This document shows positions 41,277-50,468 of a stretch of DNA of 64,000 nt, one piece after another. Position numbers and translations under genes: made by a program. The stretch's first letter is position 1, and every line of letters begins with the position of its first letter. Origin of the DNA: Streptomyces erythrochromogenes (GTDB lineage Bacteria > Actinomycetota > Actinomycetes > Streptomycetales > Streptomycetaceae); contig NZ_CP108036.1 in the NCBI RefSeq assembly GCF_036170895.1, positions 496,001-560,000 on the forward strand. The letters run 5' to 3'. Under the pieces are notes generated by a model, which did no database searches, was not told the DNA's origin, and saw nothing but the letters and a program-made list of their open reading frames with translations.

Positions 41277-42434
41277 CTACGGGGTGTGGAAGCGGACCTC
41301 CGGCGCGTCGGCGGAGGGGCCGTCCAGGACGGGCCGGGACTCACCGCGCAGGTGCCGGTCGAGGAAGGCGCCGACGTAGCGGCGGGTCAGTTGGACGGAG
41401 CGGTCGCCGGGCAGCGGGGCCTCGGGGTCGTCGAGGCCCAGCTGCTGGCCGATCGACGGGAAGTCGCTGAAGGTGAAGTGGCCCGACCCGTCGAAGGTGA
41501 TCCAGCGCTTCCAGCCGTCGAGCTGCGGCCAGTCCCGGTCCCAGCTCGCGTTGCCGCCGGGGCCGCGGTCCTGGGCGCCGAGGAGCAGGAAGGGGCGGCC
41601 GCCGAGTCCGGCGGCGGGTACGGGCGTGGCGTTGCCGCCGTCCATGTTCACCCCGGCGCGGATCCTCGGGTCGGTCGCCATCGCGGCGATCGCCGAGGCC
41701 CCGCCGATGGAGTGGCCCGCCATCGCGATGCGGCCGCGGTCGACGATGCCGGCGTGGCGCCAGGCGGGGTGGGGTCCGGTGAGGCGGTCCAGCAGGAAGG
41801 ACACGTCGCGGGCGCGGTTGTCGCTGACCGCCTGCATGCCGGTCTGCTGGGCCTTGTCGCAGGCCAGGCAGGTGAGGACGCGGCCTCCGGGGAAGGCGGT
41901 GCCGACGCTCTCGTACGCGTGGTCGACCGCGGCGACGACGTAGCCGCGGGAGGCCAGGTCCTCGGCGAGCGCGGTGAGGGTGGCGCGGTGGACGGTGAAG
42001 CCCGGCGAGAGGACGACCAGCGGGTACCGGCCGGCGACGGGGCGGGCGCCGGTCCGGGAGGCGCTCGCGGTACCGGTCAGGGTCTCGACGGGAATGGCCT
42101 GGTCCAGTCCCTTGTCGACGAGCAGCAGCCGGGCCTCCTCGCGGGTGAGGTAGCGCGCGGCGGTGCCGGTGTCGCGGCGCGCCGGGTAGCGCATGGTGAC
42201 CATCAGTTCGCGCGGCCCCGATCCTGCCCACGGGTCGGTCCGGCTGCGGTCCACCAGGTGCAGGTCTTCCCGGCCGACCGCGAACCGGCCGGTGGGGCGA
42301 GGGAGTTCGACCGCGGTGCGGCTGCGTTCGGACGCGGCCGGGGCGTCCGCCGCGACGGCGGTGCCGGCGGCGGCGAGCGGGATCGGCAGGAGCAGGGCGA
42401 GTAAGGCGGCGGCGGCTGTTCGGCGTCGAGTCAT
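41277..42434 (-). CDS. secreted alpha/beta hydrolase, PAF-acetylhydrolase-like
   Basis: A 385-aa exported hydrolase with signal peptide (AAAALLALLLPIPLAAAG). The nucleophile elbow is GHSIGGASA; a Gly-Phe oxyanion region (VLSPGFTVHR) and the terminal GSGHFTFSDFPS containing the catalytic His agree with bacterial relatives of platelet-activating factor acetylhydrolase and polyester hydrolases. A CLACDK pair of Cys may form a disulfide. The start at 42434 is chosen to begin the signal peptide with MTRRR; a longer form exists at 42473. It ends 14 bases from the convergent sulfite oxidase-type gene. The substrate is likely a lipid or ester. Confidence 0.85.
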   Translation of the reverse strand: MTRRRTAAAALLALLLPIPLAAAGTAVAADAPAASERSRTAVELPRPTGRFAVGREDLHLVDRSRTDPWAGSGPRELMVTMRYPARRDTGTAARYLTREEARLLLVDKGLDQAIPVETLTGTASASRTGARPVAGRYPLVVLSPGFTVHRATLTALAEDLASRGYVVAAVDHAYESVGTAFPGGRVLTCLACDKAQQTGMQAVSDNRARDVSFLLDRLTGPHPAWRHAGIVDRGRIAMAGHSIGGASAIAAMATDPRIRAGVNMDGGNATPVPAAGLGGRPFLLLGAQDRGPGGNASWDRDWPQLDGWKRWITFDGSGHFTFSDFPSIGQQLGLDDPEAPLPGDRSVQLTRRYVGAFLDRHLRGESRPVLDGPSADAPEVRFHTP

Positions 42435-42524
42435 GGAAGCGACGCTATGCACCGCGGCCTGGCGGGTCGTCATCTTGCCGGTGGATCCGGCCGTACCCCC
42501 GGGGGGAGGGCTCCGCGCCCCGCG

Positions 42525-43511
42525 TCACTCCGAAGTATTAGTACCCGCGGGGACGGTGATGGCCTGGAGCTTGTCCCTCAGGTAGGTGTGGGAGTCGACG
42601 GGGTCGTGGACCACCCGGCCGACGGGGGCGGGGAGGGATTCCACCCGGGTGTGCGCGTCGCATTCGTAGAAGTAGACGAGCGAGATCAGTTCCTCGGCGG
42701 GGGTGTCTGCGGGCGGGGGCAGTACGCGGTGGCGGCCGGCCCGCCAGCGGTCGCCGGTCCAGCGGGCCATCAGGTCGCCGATGTTGACGGTGAGCGCGGC
42801 CGGGTCGAAGGGTGCGTCCTGCCAGCCGTCGGCGTCGGTGTGGATCTGGAGGCCTCCCGAGCCGAGCTGCCGGTCGAGGACGGTGACCGTGCCGAAGTCG
42901 GTGTGGGCGCCGATGCGGAACTGGCCCGGCAGGGGTGTGCCGACGGTCTCGGTGCCGGGGTACCAGTTGAGGTTGAAGCCCCAGGTGGGGTGTCCGGTGT
43001 GGCGCGTGAAGTGGTCCTCGGCGAGTCCGAGGGCGGTGGCGAGGAGTTCCAGCAGCTCGTCGGAGAGGGCCCGCATCCGGGCCAGGTACTCCGTCACCGG
43101 CGGCCGGAGCTCCGGCACCTCCTGCGGCCAGGTGTTGGGCCGGTACCACTCGGCGTCCACGGCGGGGTCGCCGGTCGGTTCGTCGGCCGCGAAGGACCAG
43201 GACTCCTTGAGGTCGGGCGGCGAGGCGGTGCCTTCGGCGTAGCTGTTGGCCTCCGCCCCGGGGCCCAGCCAGCCCCGGCCGCCGACCGTGACGGCGTACG
43301 GCTCCTTCAGGGCGGCCGGCAGCCGGAAGAACGTGCGGGCCGCCTCCCGGATCCGGGCCGGGAGCGAGGGGTCGACGCCGTGGCCGGTCACGAGCAGGAA
43401 TCCGGCCGCGCGCAGGGCCTCGTCGACGCGCGCGGCGGTACGGGCGCGCGCCTGCGGGCCGCCGGACCGCCACGGCCCGAGATCGATCACGGGAACCTGG
43501 GATCCGGCCAT
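42525..43511 (-). CDS. isopenicillin N synthase-like 2OG-Fe(II) oxygenase
   Basis: A 328-aa protein of the double-stranded beta-helix dioxygenase family. The N-terminal DIOX_N part starts VPVIDLG and has GFLLVTGHGVD; the iron ligands are His203 and Asp205 (IGAHTDFGTVTVL) and His261 (GRHRVLPPP). The usual Arg-x-Ser that binds the 2OG carboxylate is replaced by Leu-Ile-Ser (ELISLVYFYE), so co-substrate use may differ; this form may be common in its subgroup. ATG 43511 begins the conserved domain. It is divergent from the VOC gene across 189 bases. The substrate is unknown. Confidence 0.87.
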   Translation of the reverse strand: MAGSQVPVIDLGPWRSGGPQARARTAARVDEALRAAGFLLVTGHGVDPSLPARIREAARTFFRLPAALKEPYAVTVGGRGWLGPGAEANSYAEGTASPPDLKESWSFAADEPTGDPAVDAEWYRPNTWPQEVPELRPPVTEYLARMRALSDELLELLATALGLAEDHFTRHTGHPTWGFNLNWYPGTETVGTPLPGQFRIGAHTDFGTVTVLDRQLGSGGLQIHTDADGWQDAPFDPAALTVNIGDLMARWTGDRWRAGRHRVLPPPADTPAEELISLVYFYECDAHTRVESLPAPVGRVVHDPVDSHTYLRDKLQAITVPAGTNTSE

Positions 43512-43700
43512 GGGAGACCTGCCTTCCGACGCTGCGCGGTGGTGTCCGGGACCGAGGCTATCGCTGCGCGCGACCGGACGGGATCGACACGGAAAGTGAA
43601 TCTCGGCCACTTTGTGTGCGCATCGACGGCCGCCGACCGCGATGATCGTCACGATAAGGACCAGAATGGAACGACGGGTGCCTCAGGGACGGAGCGTGCG

Positions 43701-44525
43701 GTGGAGATTTCGACGCGGGAGGTCTTCGGGGCGCCGTGCTGGGTGAGCCTGATGACGCGCGACCTCGGAACGGCCCAGCGCTTCTACCGTGCGGTGGCCG
43801 GGTGGCGGTTCCGGCCGGCCCGGCTAGGCGACGCGTTCTCGGTGGCCTTCCGCGACCGGGTCCCGGTGGCGGGCATCGGGGCGCTGGCCGCGGATCTGGG
43901 GGTGGCGGCGGCGTGGACCCCGTACTTCGCCGTGGACGACGCCGACGTGGCGGTGGACCGCATCCGGGAGCGGACGGGCACCATCGCGGTCGGTCCGGTG
44001 TCTTTCGAGTCCGGCGGCCGCGCGGCCCTCGTCGCCGACCCGGACGGTGCCGTCTTCGGGATCTGGGAGGGCAATGTGGCCGCGGACTGGCGGGCCGGCA
44101 AGGGTCCGCTGCCGGCCTGGCTGGAACTGAGGACCAGGAACGCGCTCGACGCGGCGATGTTCTACGGCGCGGTACTGGAATGGGCCACCGACCGCCCGGG
44201 CTGCTGCGCGGTCTCCTACGAGGAGGACCAGGTCGTCCTGCGGCAGAACGGCGAACCGGTGGCCCGCCTGAACAGCGGTCCCGTCGAGCTCGCCTCCTAC
44301 TCGCCGCACACCCGGCCGCGCTGGCACGTGCACTTCCGCGTGCCCAGGCTCCGGCCGGCGATCGAGGCGGCCGTCATGCTCGGGGGCCGCATGGTCTCGG
44401 ACATCACCTCGAACGCCACGGAGCGGTGGGTGACGCTCCGCGACCCGGACGGGGCGCTCTTCACGCTGACCACCGAGGTCGGGGCGGACTCGGACGAGGA
44501 CCTCGCCCGGCCGGGCCTGTACTGA
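43701..44525 (+). CDS. two-domain VOC (glyoxalase-fold) protein
   Basis: A 274-aa protein with two vicinal-oxygen-chelate halves. The first starts VFGAPCWVSLMTRDLGTAQRFYRAVAGW and ends GRAALVADPDGAVFGIWEG; the second starts PAWLELRTRNALDAAMFYGAVLEW and ends WVTLRDPDGALFTLTTE. This is the layout of the actinobacterial hydroxylase/27-kDa-antigen type. Metal ligands are not obvious by eye, so it could be a binding protein. The GTG start at 43701 has GGACGGAG upstream, and earlier in-frame starts would cross the promoter region. Confidence 0.85.
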   Translation: MEISTREVFGAPCWVSLMTRDLGTAQRFYRAVAGWRFRPARLGDAFSVAFRDRVPVAGIGALAADLGVAAAWTPYFAVDDADVAVDRIRERTGTIAVGPVSFESGGRAALVADPDGAVFGIWEGNVAADWRAGKGPLPAWLELRTRNALDAAMFYGAVLEWATDRPGCCAVSYEEDQVVLRQNGEPVARLNSGPVELASYSPHTRPRWHVHFRVPRLRPAIEAAVMLGGRMVSDITSNATERWVTLRDPDGALFTLTTEVGADSDEDLARPGLY

Positions 44526-44570
44526 CCGTCCGCGCGGGCGGCACCGGCCGGGCGGTGTTCGGGGCGCCCG

Positions 44571-46658
44571 TCAGCCGAGGGCGGCCAGGACCCGGTCCGG
44601 GGTGAGGGGCAGTTCGCGCAGCCTGCGGCCCGTGGCGCGGCTGACGGCGTTGCCGATCGCGGCGGCCACGCCGACGATGCCGATCTCGCCGATGCCCTTG
44701 CCGCCCATCGGGTTCAGGTGCGGGTCGTCCTCGTCGATCCAGTGCGCCTCGATGTCGGGCACGTCGGCGTGCGCGGGCACGTGGTAGGACGCCAGGTCGC
44801 ACTCGGTGAAATCGCCGTGGACGGGGTCGACGGAGCTGTGCTCGGTCAGGGCCATGCCCAGGCCCATGATCATGGCGCCGACGAACTGGGAGCGCGCGGT
44901 CGCCGGGTTCAGGATGCGGCCGGCCGCGTACACGCCGAGCATGCGGCGCACGCGCACCTCCCCGGTGACCGTGTCGACGCGTACGTCGGCGAAGTGGGCA
45001 CCGAAGGCGTGGCGGGCGTACGGGAACTTGCGCTGGGCGGCCTGCGTGGTGTCGGCGGACGCCGACAGCCCCCCGGGCGGCAGCGGACCCCGGTGGCGGG
45101 CCAGCCGGGCGGCGAGCGCGGTGCAGGCATCGTGGACCGCCCAGCCCCAGGAGGCCGTGCCGGCGGAGCCGCCGGCCAGCAGGGCCGGGGGCAGGCCGGT
45201 GCTGCCGATGGCGGCCGTCACGGACGCGAGGGGCACGCCCAGGGCGTCGGCGGCCACCTGGGCGAGGACGGTGCGGGCGCCGGTCCCCAGGTCGGTGGCG
45301 TCGATCTCGACGAGGTAGCTGCCGTCGGGGCGGGCGTGGGCCCGGGCGGTGGAGGGGCCGATCCAGACGGGGTAGGTGGCGGCGGCCACGCCCACCCCGG
45401 CCAGCAGCGGTCCGTCGCGGCGCGGGGTGCGCAGGGAGGCCCAGCCGAACCGTTCGGCACCCTCGCGCAGGCACTCGACGAGGTGGCGGCTGCTGAAGGG
45501 GCGGCCGCTGTCCGGCTCGGCGGCGGGCTCGTTGCGGATCCGCAGCTCGATGGGGTCCATGCCGAGCTCGTCGGCCAGTTCGTCCATGGCCGATTCCAGG
45601 GCGTACATGCCGGGGGCCTCCCCGGGGGCCCGCATCCAGGAAGGGGTGGGCACGTCGAGGGCGACGACCCGGTGGGTGGTGCGGCTGTCGGGGACGGCGT
45701 ACATGACGCGGCCGGGGACGGCGGCCGGTTCGACGAACTCCGCCACGCGGGAGGTGTGGGTGGTGACCGTGTGGGTGTAGGCGGTGAGGGTGCCGTCGCG
45801 GCGCGCTCCCAGGCCGATCCGCTGCACGGTGGGGGCGCGGTGCCCGACCGCGGCCGGCAGGTCGCGTCGCGGCAGGACGAGTTTGACGGGGCGTCCGGTG
45901 TGCCGGGCGGCCATGACGGCCAGGACGACGTGCGGGCGCGGGGTGCCCTTGCAGCCGAATCCGCCGCCGACGTGTTCGGAGACGACGGTGATCCGGTCCT
46001 GCGGCAGGCCGAAGAGGGAGGCGAGCACCGTGCGGACGGTGCCGGCGCCCTGGCTGGAGTCGTACACGGTCAGCCGGCCGGCCTCGGCGTCCCAGAGGGC
46101 GGTGGCCGCGTGCGGCTCCATCGGGTGGTTGTGCAGCGGCGGCACGGTGTAGGTGCGCTCGATCCGTACGGGGGCGGCGGCGAGGGCCGCGTCGGGGTCG
46201 CCGCGTTCGCGGTGGGCGGGGAACCCGTTGGCCTCCTCGGGGGTGCGTGCGCCGGGGTGGTCCTCGCGCAGGAGCACGTCGTGGGGTTCGGTGGCGTAGT
46301 CGACGCGTACGGCTTCGGCGGCGGCCTGGGCGGCCTCCGGGGTATCGGCGATCGCGAGGGCCACGTACCAGCCGTGGTGCGGGACGGCGGTGTCCTGGAG
46401 GACCTGGAGCGTGGCGTCGTCCGACGGGCCGAGGCGGGGCGCGTCGTACGGGGTGAGGACGGCGAGGACGCCGGGCAGGCGCAGGGCCGCGGCCGTGTCC
46501 ACGGCGCTGACGCGGCCGCGCGGGACGGTGGCGGGGACGGGGCGGGCGTAGGCGCAGCCGGGCGGGGTGTGGTCGGCGGCGTAGCGTGCGGCGCCGGTGA
46601 GCTTGTCCGGGCCCTCGGCGCGGACGGCGGCGGTGCCGAGGGCGGTGTGCGCGGGCAT
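44571..46658 (-). CDS. xanthine-dehydrogenase-family molybdenum subunit
   Basis: A 695-aa large subunit of a molybdenum hydroxylase, last gene of a three-gene set. It starts PDKLTGAARYAADHTPPGCAYA, typical of aldehyde oxidase/xanthine dehydrogenase, and has HVGGGFGCKGTPRPH at the Moco site, MRAPGEAPGMYALESAMDELADELGMDP, and PMGGKGIGEIGIVG with the active-site Glu. The subunit order and size resemble E. coli PaoABC aldehyde dehydrogenase. AGGAG upstream of the ATG supports the start. The substrate, aldehyde or N-heterocycle, cannot be told. No Moco chaperone (XdhC/PaoD) gene is adjacent. Confidence 0.93.
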   Translation of the reverse strand: MPAHTALGTAAVRAEGPDKLTGAARYAADHTPPGCAYARPVPATVPRGRVSAVDTAAALRLPGVLAVLTPYDAPRLGPSDDATLQVLQDTAVPHHGWYVALAIADTPEAAQAAAEAVRVDYATEPHDVLLREDHPGARTPEEANGFPAHRERGDPDAALAAAPVRIERTYTVPPLHNHPMEPHAATALWDAEAGRLTVYDSSQGAGTVRTVLASLFGLPQDRITVVSEHVGGGFGCKGTPRPHVVLAVMAARHTGRPVKLVLPRRDLPAAVGHRAPTVQRIGLGARRDGTLTAYTHTVTTHTSRVAEFVEPAAVPGRVMYAVPDSRTTHRVVALDVPTPSWMRAPGEAPGMYALESAMDELADELGMDPIELRIRNEPAAEPDSGRPFSSRHLVECLREGAERFGWASLRTPRRDGPLLAGVGVAAATYPVWIGPSTARAHARPDGSYLVEIDATDLGTGARTVLAQVAADALGVPLASVTAAIGSTGLPPALLAGGSAGTASWGWAVHDACTALAARLARHRGPLPPGGLSASADTTQAAQRKFPYARHAFGAHFADVRVDTVTGEVRVRRMLGVYAAGRILNPATARSQFVGAMIMGLGMALTEHSSVDPVHGDFTECDLASYHVPAHADVPDIEAHWIDEDDPHLNPMGGKGIGEIGIVGVAAAIGNAVSRATGRRLRELPLTPDRVLAALG

Positions 46659-46710
46659 GACCTGCTCCTGTCCTGGATGTGGCGGCCGGCAGCGCTACGG
46701 TTGCGCGGCT

Positions 46711-47760
46711 CTACGGTGCACGGCGGGAGGTCGCGGCGAGTTCCGCGAGCGTGGCGAGCGCGTCGCGGGCGAGGTTGCGGGCGAGGACGACCTTGTGGGC
46801 GTTGTCGCGCAGGGGCCTGGCCCGGTCGAGTTCGGCGTCGACCGCTCGCCGGACGGTGCCCGTGTCGAGGACGGCCCCGGTCAGCTCCTGCTCGGCCGTG
46901 GTGGCCCGCCAGGGCCGGTGGGCGAGCCCGCCGAAGGCGAGGGCGACGTGCCGTACGCGGCCGGTTGCCGGGTCGAGGTCGAGGACCGCGGCGACCGAGG
47001 CCAGTGCGAAGGCGTAGGAGGCCCGGTCGCGGGCCTTGCGGTACAGGGAGACGGCGCCGGGCACGGGGGCGGGCAGGAGCACGGCGGTGAGGATTTCCCC
47101 GGGGCGGATGACGGTGTCCTGCTCGGGATGGTCGCCTGGCAGCCGGTGGAAGCTTTGGGCGGCGACGGTCCGGATGCCGCCGGTGGCGCCGGTGCCGTCG
47201 CCCGCGTCGCCGTCACCGCCGCCGTACAGCTCGATGTCGGCGTCGAGCGCGGCGAGGGCCACGGCCAGGTCGGAGGGGTGGGTGGCGATGCAGTGCGCGG
47301 AGTGCCCGAGGACGGCGTGTTCGCGGTGGACGCCGTCCCGGGCGGCGCAGCCGGTGCCCGGCCGCCGCTTGTTGCAGGCCTTGGACACGTCCTGGAAGTA
47401 CGGGCAGCGGGTGCGCTGGAGCAGGTTGCCGCCGGTGGTGGCGATGTTGCGCAGCTGGCCGGACGCGCCGGCGAGCAGGGCCCGGGCGACGAGCGGGTAG
47501 CGGGTCCGTACGAGGGGGTGGGCGGCGACGTCGCTGTTGCGGGCGGTGGCTCCGAGGCGCAGGCCGCCGCCGGACCGCTCCTCCACGGCGTCCAGCGGCA
47601 GCCGGGAGATGTCGATGAGGGTGGCGGGGGTTTCGACGCCCAGTTTCATGAGGTCAACGAGGTTGGTGCCGCCGCCGAGGTAGCGGGGGTCCGGGTGGGC
47701 GGCGTAGGCCCCGGTCGCCTCGCGCAGGCTGCCGGCCCGGACGTAGCCGAAGGGCTTCAT
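46711..47760 (-). CDS. xanthine-dehydrogenase-family FAD subunit
   Basis: A 349-aa FAD-binding subunit of the CO dehydrogenase/PaoB type. FAD motifs are YLGGGTNLVDLMKLGVETP (about residues 27-45) and IATTGGNLLQRTRCPYF (about 107-123). Four Cys around TRCPYFQDVSKACNKRRPGTGCAARDG and HCIATHPSD fit the extra 4Fe-4S cluster seen in PaoB-like subunits. The C-terminal domain carries ALAFGGLAHRPWRA. Its start overlaps the 2Fe-2S stop by ATGA. Electron flow is Mo to 2Fe-2S to FAD. Confidence 0.92.
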   Translation of the reverse strand: MKPFGYVRAGSLREATGAYAAHPDPRYLGGGTNLVDLMKLGVETPATLIDISRLPLDAVEERSGGGLRLGATARNSDVAAHPLVRTRYPLVARALLAGASGQLRNIATTGGNLLQRTRCPYFQDVSKACNKRRPGTGCAARDGVHREHAVLGHSAHCIATHPSDLAVALAALDADIELYGGGDGDAGDGTGATGGIRTVAAQSFHRLPGDHPEQDTVIRPGEILTAVLLPAPVPGAVSLYRKARDRASYAFALASVAAVLDLDPATGRVRHVALAFGGLAHRPWRATTAEQELTGAVLDTGTVRRAVDAELDRARPLRDNAHKVVLARNLARDALATLAELAATSRRAP

Positions 47761-48356
47761 GCGGCGCCGCCGGCGGGCACGACCGCGGCCGCGGTGTCGG
47801 CCACGGCCCGGACGATGGCCGGGTAGGCGCCGCACCGGCACAGGTTGCCGCTGAGCCGTTCCCTGATCTCCGGCGCGGTCGGCTCCACCGGACGGCCGGG
47901 CTCGGCGAGGGCTTCGGCGGAGGTGACGGCCGAGGGGTGGCCGGCGGCGGCCTCGGCGAGCGCCCCGACGGCGGAGCACAGCTGGCCGGGCGTGCAGAAG
48001 CCGCACTGGAAGGCGTCGCGCCGGAGGAAGGCCCGCTGGAGCGGGTGCGGGCCGCCTCCGGGGGCGGTGGCGGCGAGGCCCTCCACCGTGGTGACCTCCG
48101 CGCCGTCCTGGGCGACCGCCAGGAGCAGGCAGCTGTTGGCCCGCCGCCCGTCGAGGAGCACGGTGCAGGCACCGCACTGGCCGTGGTCGCATCCCTTCTT
48201 CGGCCCGGTGAGGCCCAGGTGTTCGCGCAGCAGGTCGAGGAGGGTGACGCGGTGGTCGGCGCCCACGACGTGCTCGGTGCCGTTGACCCGAAGGGTGACG
48301 GGGCTGCTGGTGGCGGGTGCGGCGTGCTCGGTGGGGTCGGTTCGGCTCACCTCCAC
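47757..48356 (-). CDS. xanthine-dehydrogenase-family 2Fe-2S subunit
   Basis: A 199-aa small subunit with two iron-sulfur clusters: plant ferredoxin type GCDHGQCGACTVLLDGRRANSC (split about residues 58-80) and helical type FQCGFCTPGQLC with NLCRCGAYPAIVRA. GTG 48356 is chosen since GGAGAACCT is right before it; a start at 48482 would add 42 residues through the promoter. The first 20 residues are polar and lack a Tat motif, unlike PaoA, so the enzyme is probably cytoplasmic. It heads the three-gene operon and shares a 143-base gap with the divergent DUF6381 gene. Confidence 0.92.
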   Translation of the reverse strand: MEVSRTDPTEHAAPATSSPVTLRVNGTEHVVGADHRVTLLDLLREHLGLTGPKKGCDHGQCGACTVLLDGRRANSCLLLAVAQDGAEVTTVEGLAATAPGGGPHPLQRAFLRRDAFQCGFCTPGQLCSAVGALAEAAAGHPSAVTSAEALAEPGRPVEPTAPEIRERLSGNLCRCGAYPAIVRAVADTAAAVVPAGGAA

Positions 48357-48499
48357 AGGTTCTCCGACGGCGCCGGGTCCGGCATCCGCGGACGGCCATT
48401 CGCGGCGGATCACCTTCGGTGACGGTTCGAGATGCGGGTGTACGGCAGTGCTGGTTCGCTGAATCCGCCCGCTCTCCCCCACTGATCCGAGGAGCGATC

Positions 48500-48688
48500 A
48501 TGAGCGTTTCAGGCGAGTCCCGCGGCCGGTCCCAGCAGATGCGCACGAAGGCCAAGGAGCTGAACGAGGCCGCCGAGCGGTCCACCGATCCGGAGGAGCG
48601 CCGCCGGCTGAAGGAGAAGGCCCGCCGTCTCCAGGAGCAGAGCGAGCAGGAGAGCCGGATGGACGACCGGGGCATGGACCCCATGTAG
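48500..48688 (+). CDS. DUF6381 family small protein
   Basis: A 62-aa highly charged helical protein (MSVSGESRGRSQQMR, then KELNEAAERSTDPEERRRLKEKARRLQEQSEQES), matching the Streptomyces DUF6381 pattern. GGAG stands 5 bases upstream. It is probably a single amphipathic or coiled-coil helix pair; no role is known. Confidence 0.8.
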   Translation: MSVSGESRGRSQQMRTKAKELNEAAERSTDPEERRRLKEKARRLQEQSEQESRMDDRGMDPM

Positions 48689-48784
48689 CCCGCGCCCTCC
48701 CCGTACTCACCGCGCACCGGCCGGTGTCCGCCCCGATCCCCCTCGCCGCGGCCACCGGCCGCCGTGCGGGTGCGGCGGGTGCGG

Positions 48785-49576
48785 CTACTGGTACCAGTCG
48801 TCCCCGCCGTCGGCCAGGGACCGGCCGAGGTAGTCCCGCAGGTCCCGGGCGACCCAGCGCCGACTGTCGTCCTCGTGCTCCCACACGAAGATGTCGTCCC
48901 GTTCGGGGGTGCGGACGAAGGCGAACCGCTGCCGCTCGGCGTCGGCCACCGCGGCCTCCCCGACGGGCCCGCCGAACTCGACATCTGCGTACGCCTCAAC
49001 GGCGGTCCCTCTCCACGTGCGCGCAGCTTCAGCGGATCCGCCGTGGCGCAGAGTCGACCCGGTCGGAGTTCCGTTCGGGGTGAACGAGCGGTGGAAGGTG
49101 AAGGCGTGCGGCACGGAGCCGTGGTCGTGGAGGTGCTCCAGCCTGGAAACCCCGTCCTGCCAGGTGGGTATCACGCCGTCGCAGACCCACCAGCACACGT
49201 GGTTCGGGTGCCCTGTCCTCTCGAACCAGTCGTAACGCCTGTTCAGCGCCGCACGGTGCAGACCGGTGTAGACGGCGTCGAAGGCGGGGCGCAGGTCGGT
49301 CCAGAGTGAGAGCGTCGTGGCCAGGGCGGTGGTTTCCACCGTACGGCCCTTGCCGTACCAGGTCGGTACGGCGAACTCTCCCCATGCACCCCAGTCCGCC
49401 CCGAAGAGCATGCCGCGGTCACCGTCTGCCGCTTCGGCACGCGCGAGGTGTCCGGGGTGCTGACTGATCTTCCGGTAGACGGCCTCGCCCCAGTCGTAGA
49501 ACTCGCGCGTGAGGGGTCCGGGGTCGGCGAGAGGTGACTTCAGGACGCCGAATGTGTACAGAGCAAGTCGGGGCAT
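48785..49576 (-). CDS. DUF3291-family protein
   Basis: A 263-aa protein starting MPRLALYTFGVLKSPLADPGP, with WGAWGEFAVPTWY, GHPNHVCWWVCDGVIPTW, RLEHLHDHGSVPHAFTF and a C-terminal Trp/Asp-rich tail. The repeated Trp and the FTFHRSF segment match DUF3291, a dimeric alpha/beta-barrel-like family of unknown reaction related to YgiN-type monooxygenase folds. GGGAGAG precedes the ATG at 49576. It is divergent from the TIGR03086 gene. Confidence 0.72.
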   Translation of the reverse strand: MPRLALYTFGVLKSPLADPGPLTREFYDWGEAVYRKISQHPGHLARAEAADGDRGMLFGADWGAWGEFAVPTWYGKGRTVETTALATTLSLWTDLRPAFDAVYTGLHRAALNRRYDWFERTGHPNHVCWWVCDGVIPTWQDGVSRLEHLHDHGSVPHAFTFHRSFTPNGTPTGSTLRHGGSAEAARTWRGTAVEAYADVEFGGPVGEAAVADAERQRFAFVRTPERDDIFVWEHEDDSRRWVARDLRDYLGRSLADGGDDWYQ

Positions 49577-49889
49577 GCGTCTCTCCCTGATGGGGGGCCT
49601 GGTGTGGACGCCGTTCGGTGGCTTGGGCACGGGGCGAGGGCCTGGAGGAACCCCTGCGCCGCCGTTCGCGATCGCCGAAGACCAGGTGAAGGTAGCTGCC
49701 TCTGCGGGCCGTGTCGAAGTTGCGTTTTCCCGGTCCAAGTGGCCTCGTGCAGCGGTCATTTCGAGGGCCGGGGCGGAAGAGGACGGCCCATGGCCACAAG
49801 CCCGGGCGGCACCGGCCGAAAGGCACTGCGGCCCGCCCGGAGCCGATCTATGGTGGCGGTCCGATGCCGGAACCACGGGAGGGCCGACG
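49577..49889. other. 313-base noncoding gap between divergent genes
   Basis: This stretch separates the DUF3291 gene (minus) and the TIGR03086 gene (plus). It has lower GC than its surroundings near 49720-49770 (GTTGCGTTTTCCCGG; TTTCGAGGG), which is where promoters for both genes may lie. I see no tRNA, hairpin or strong repeat, and no convincing small ORF. Confidence 0.6.
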
Positions 49890-50468
49890 ATGACCGTCGA
49901 CGGTTTCAAACTGCTCGCTGACGCACACGACTACCTGCTCACCGCCGTCCGCGGCGTCCCCGCCGAAGCGTGGGCGGATCCGACGCCGTGCACCGAGTGG
50001 ACGGTGCGTCAGGTACTGAACCACGCGCGCCTGGACCAGCAGGCGCTGGTCATGCAGATCACGGGCGCAGCCCCCGAGAGCGACCCATTCGAGCCCGAGG
50101 ACGCGACGGCCGGCGACCCGGTCGCGGAACTGGCGGCGGTGCTGGAGGCAACCGCCGCGGCGTGGGAGTCGAGGAGGGACGACGAGAGCGTGCCCACCCC
50201 GATGGGGCCGATGCCCGCCGATGTCGGCACGGCCGCCGCGGCGCTCGACGCCGGCATCCACGCCTGGGACATCGCCCGGGCCACCGGTCAGGACCTGCCG
50301 CTGACCGAGGAGATGGCCGAGGCCCTGGAGGACATCGCGGCGAGGATCGTCGACTTCGTCCGCGACTCCTTCGGCAAGTACGCGCCGCCGCTGGTCCTCC
50401 CGGAGGGGGCGAGCCGCGCGGAGAAGCTCCTCGCGTTCACCGGGCGGGACCCCCGTTGGTCGCGCTGA
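49890..50468 (+). CDS. TIGR03086-family metal-binding protein (DinB/MDMPI-like)
   Basis: A 192-aa four-helix protein of the mycothiol-dependent maleylpyruvate isomerase N-domain type. WADPTPCTEWTVRQVLNHARLDQ carries the first His of the metal site, and DAGIHAWDIARATGQ the second, with LLTAVRGVPAEAW at the start. TIGR03086 members are DinB-like and may use mycothiol, but no reaction is established. GGGAGGG upstream of the ATG fits. Its last 32 bases overlap the convergent gene. Confidence 0.88.
   Translation: MTVDGFKLLADAHDYLLTAVRGVPAEAWADPTPCTEWTVRQVLNHARLDQQALVMQITGAAPESDPFEPEDATAGDPVAELAAVLEATAAAWESRRDDESVPTPMGPMPADVGTAAAALDAGIHAWDIARATGQDLPLTEEMAEALEDIAARIVDFVRDSFGKYAPPLVLPEGASRAEKLLAFTGRDPRWSR

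Noticed and set aside
48749..48763. Hairpin GCGGCC-ACC-GGCCGC after the DUF6381 gene
   Set aside because: A 6-bp GC stem occurs by chance often at this GC content and it lacks further support as a terminator.
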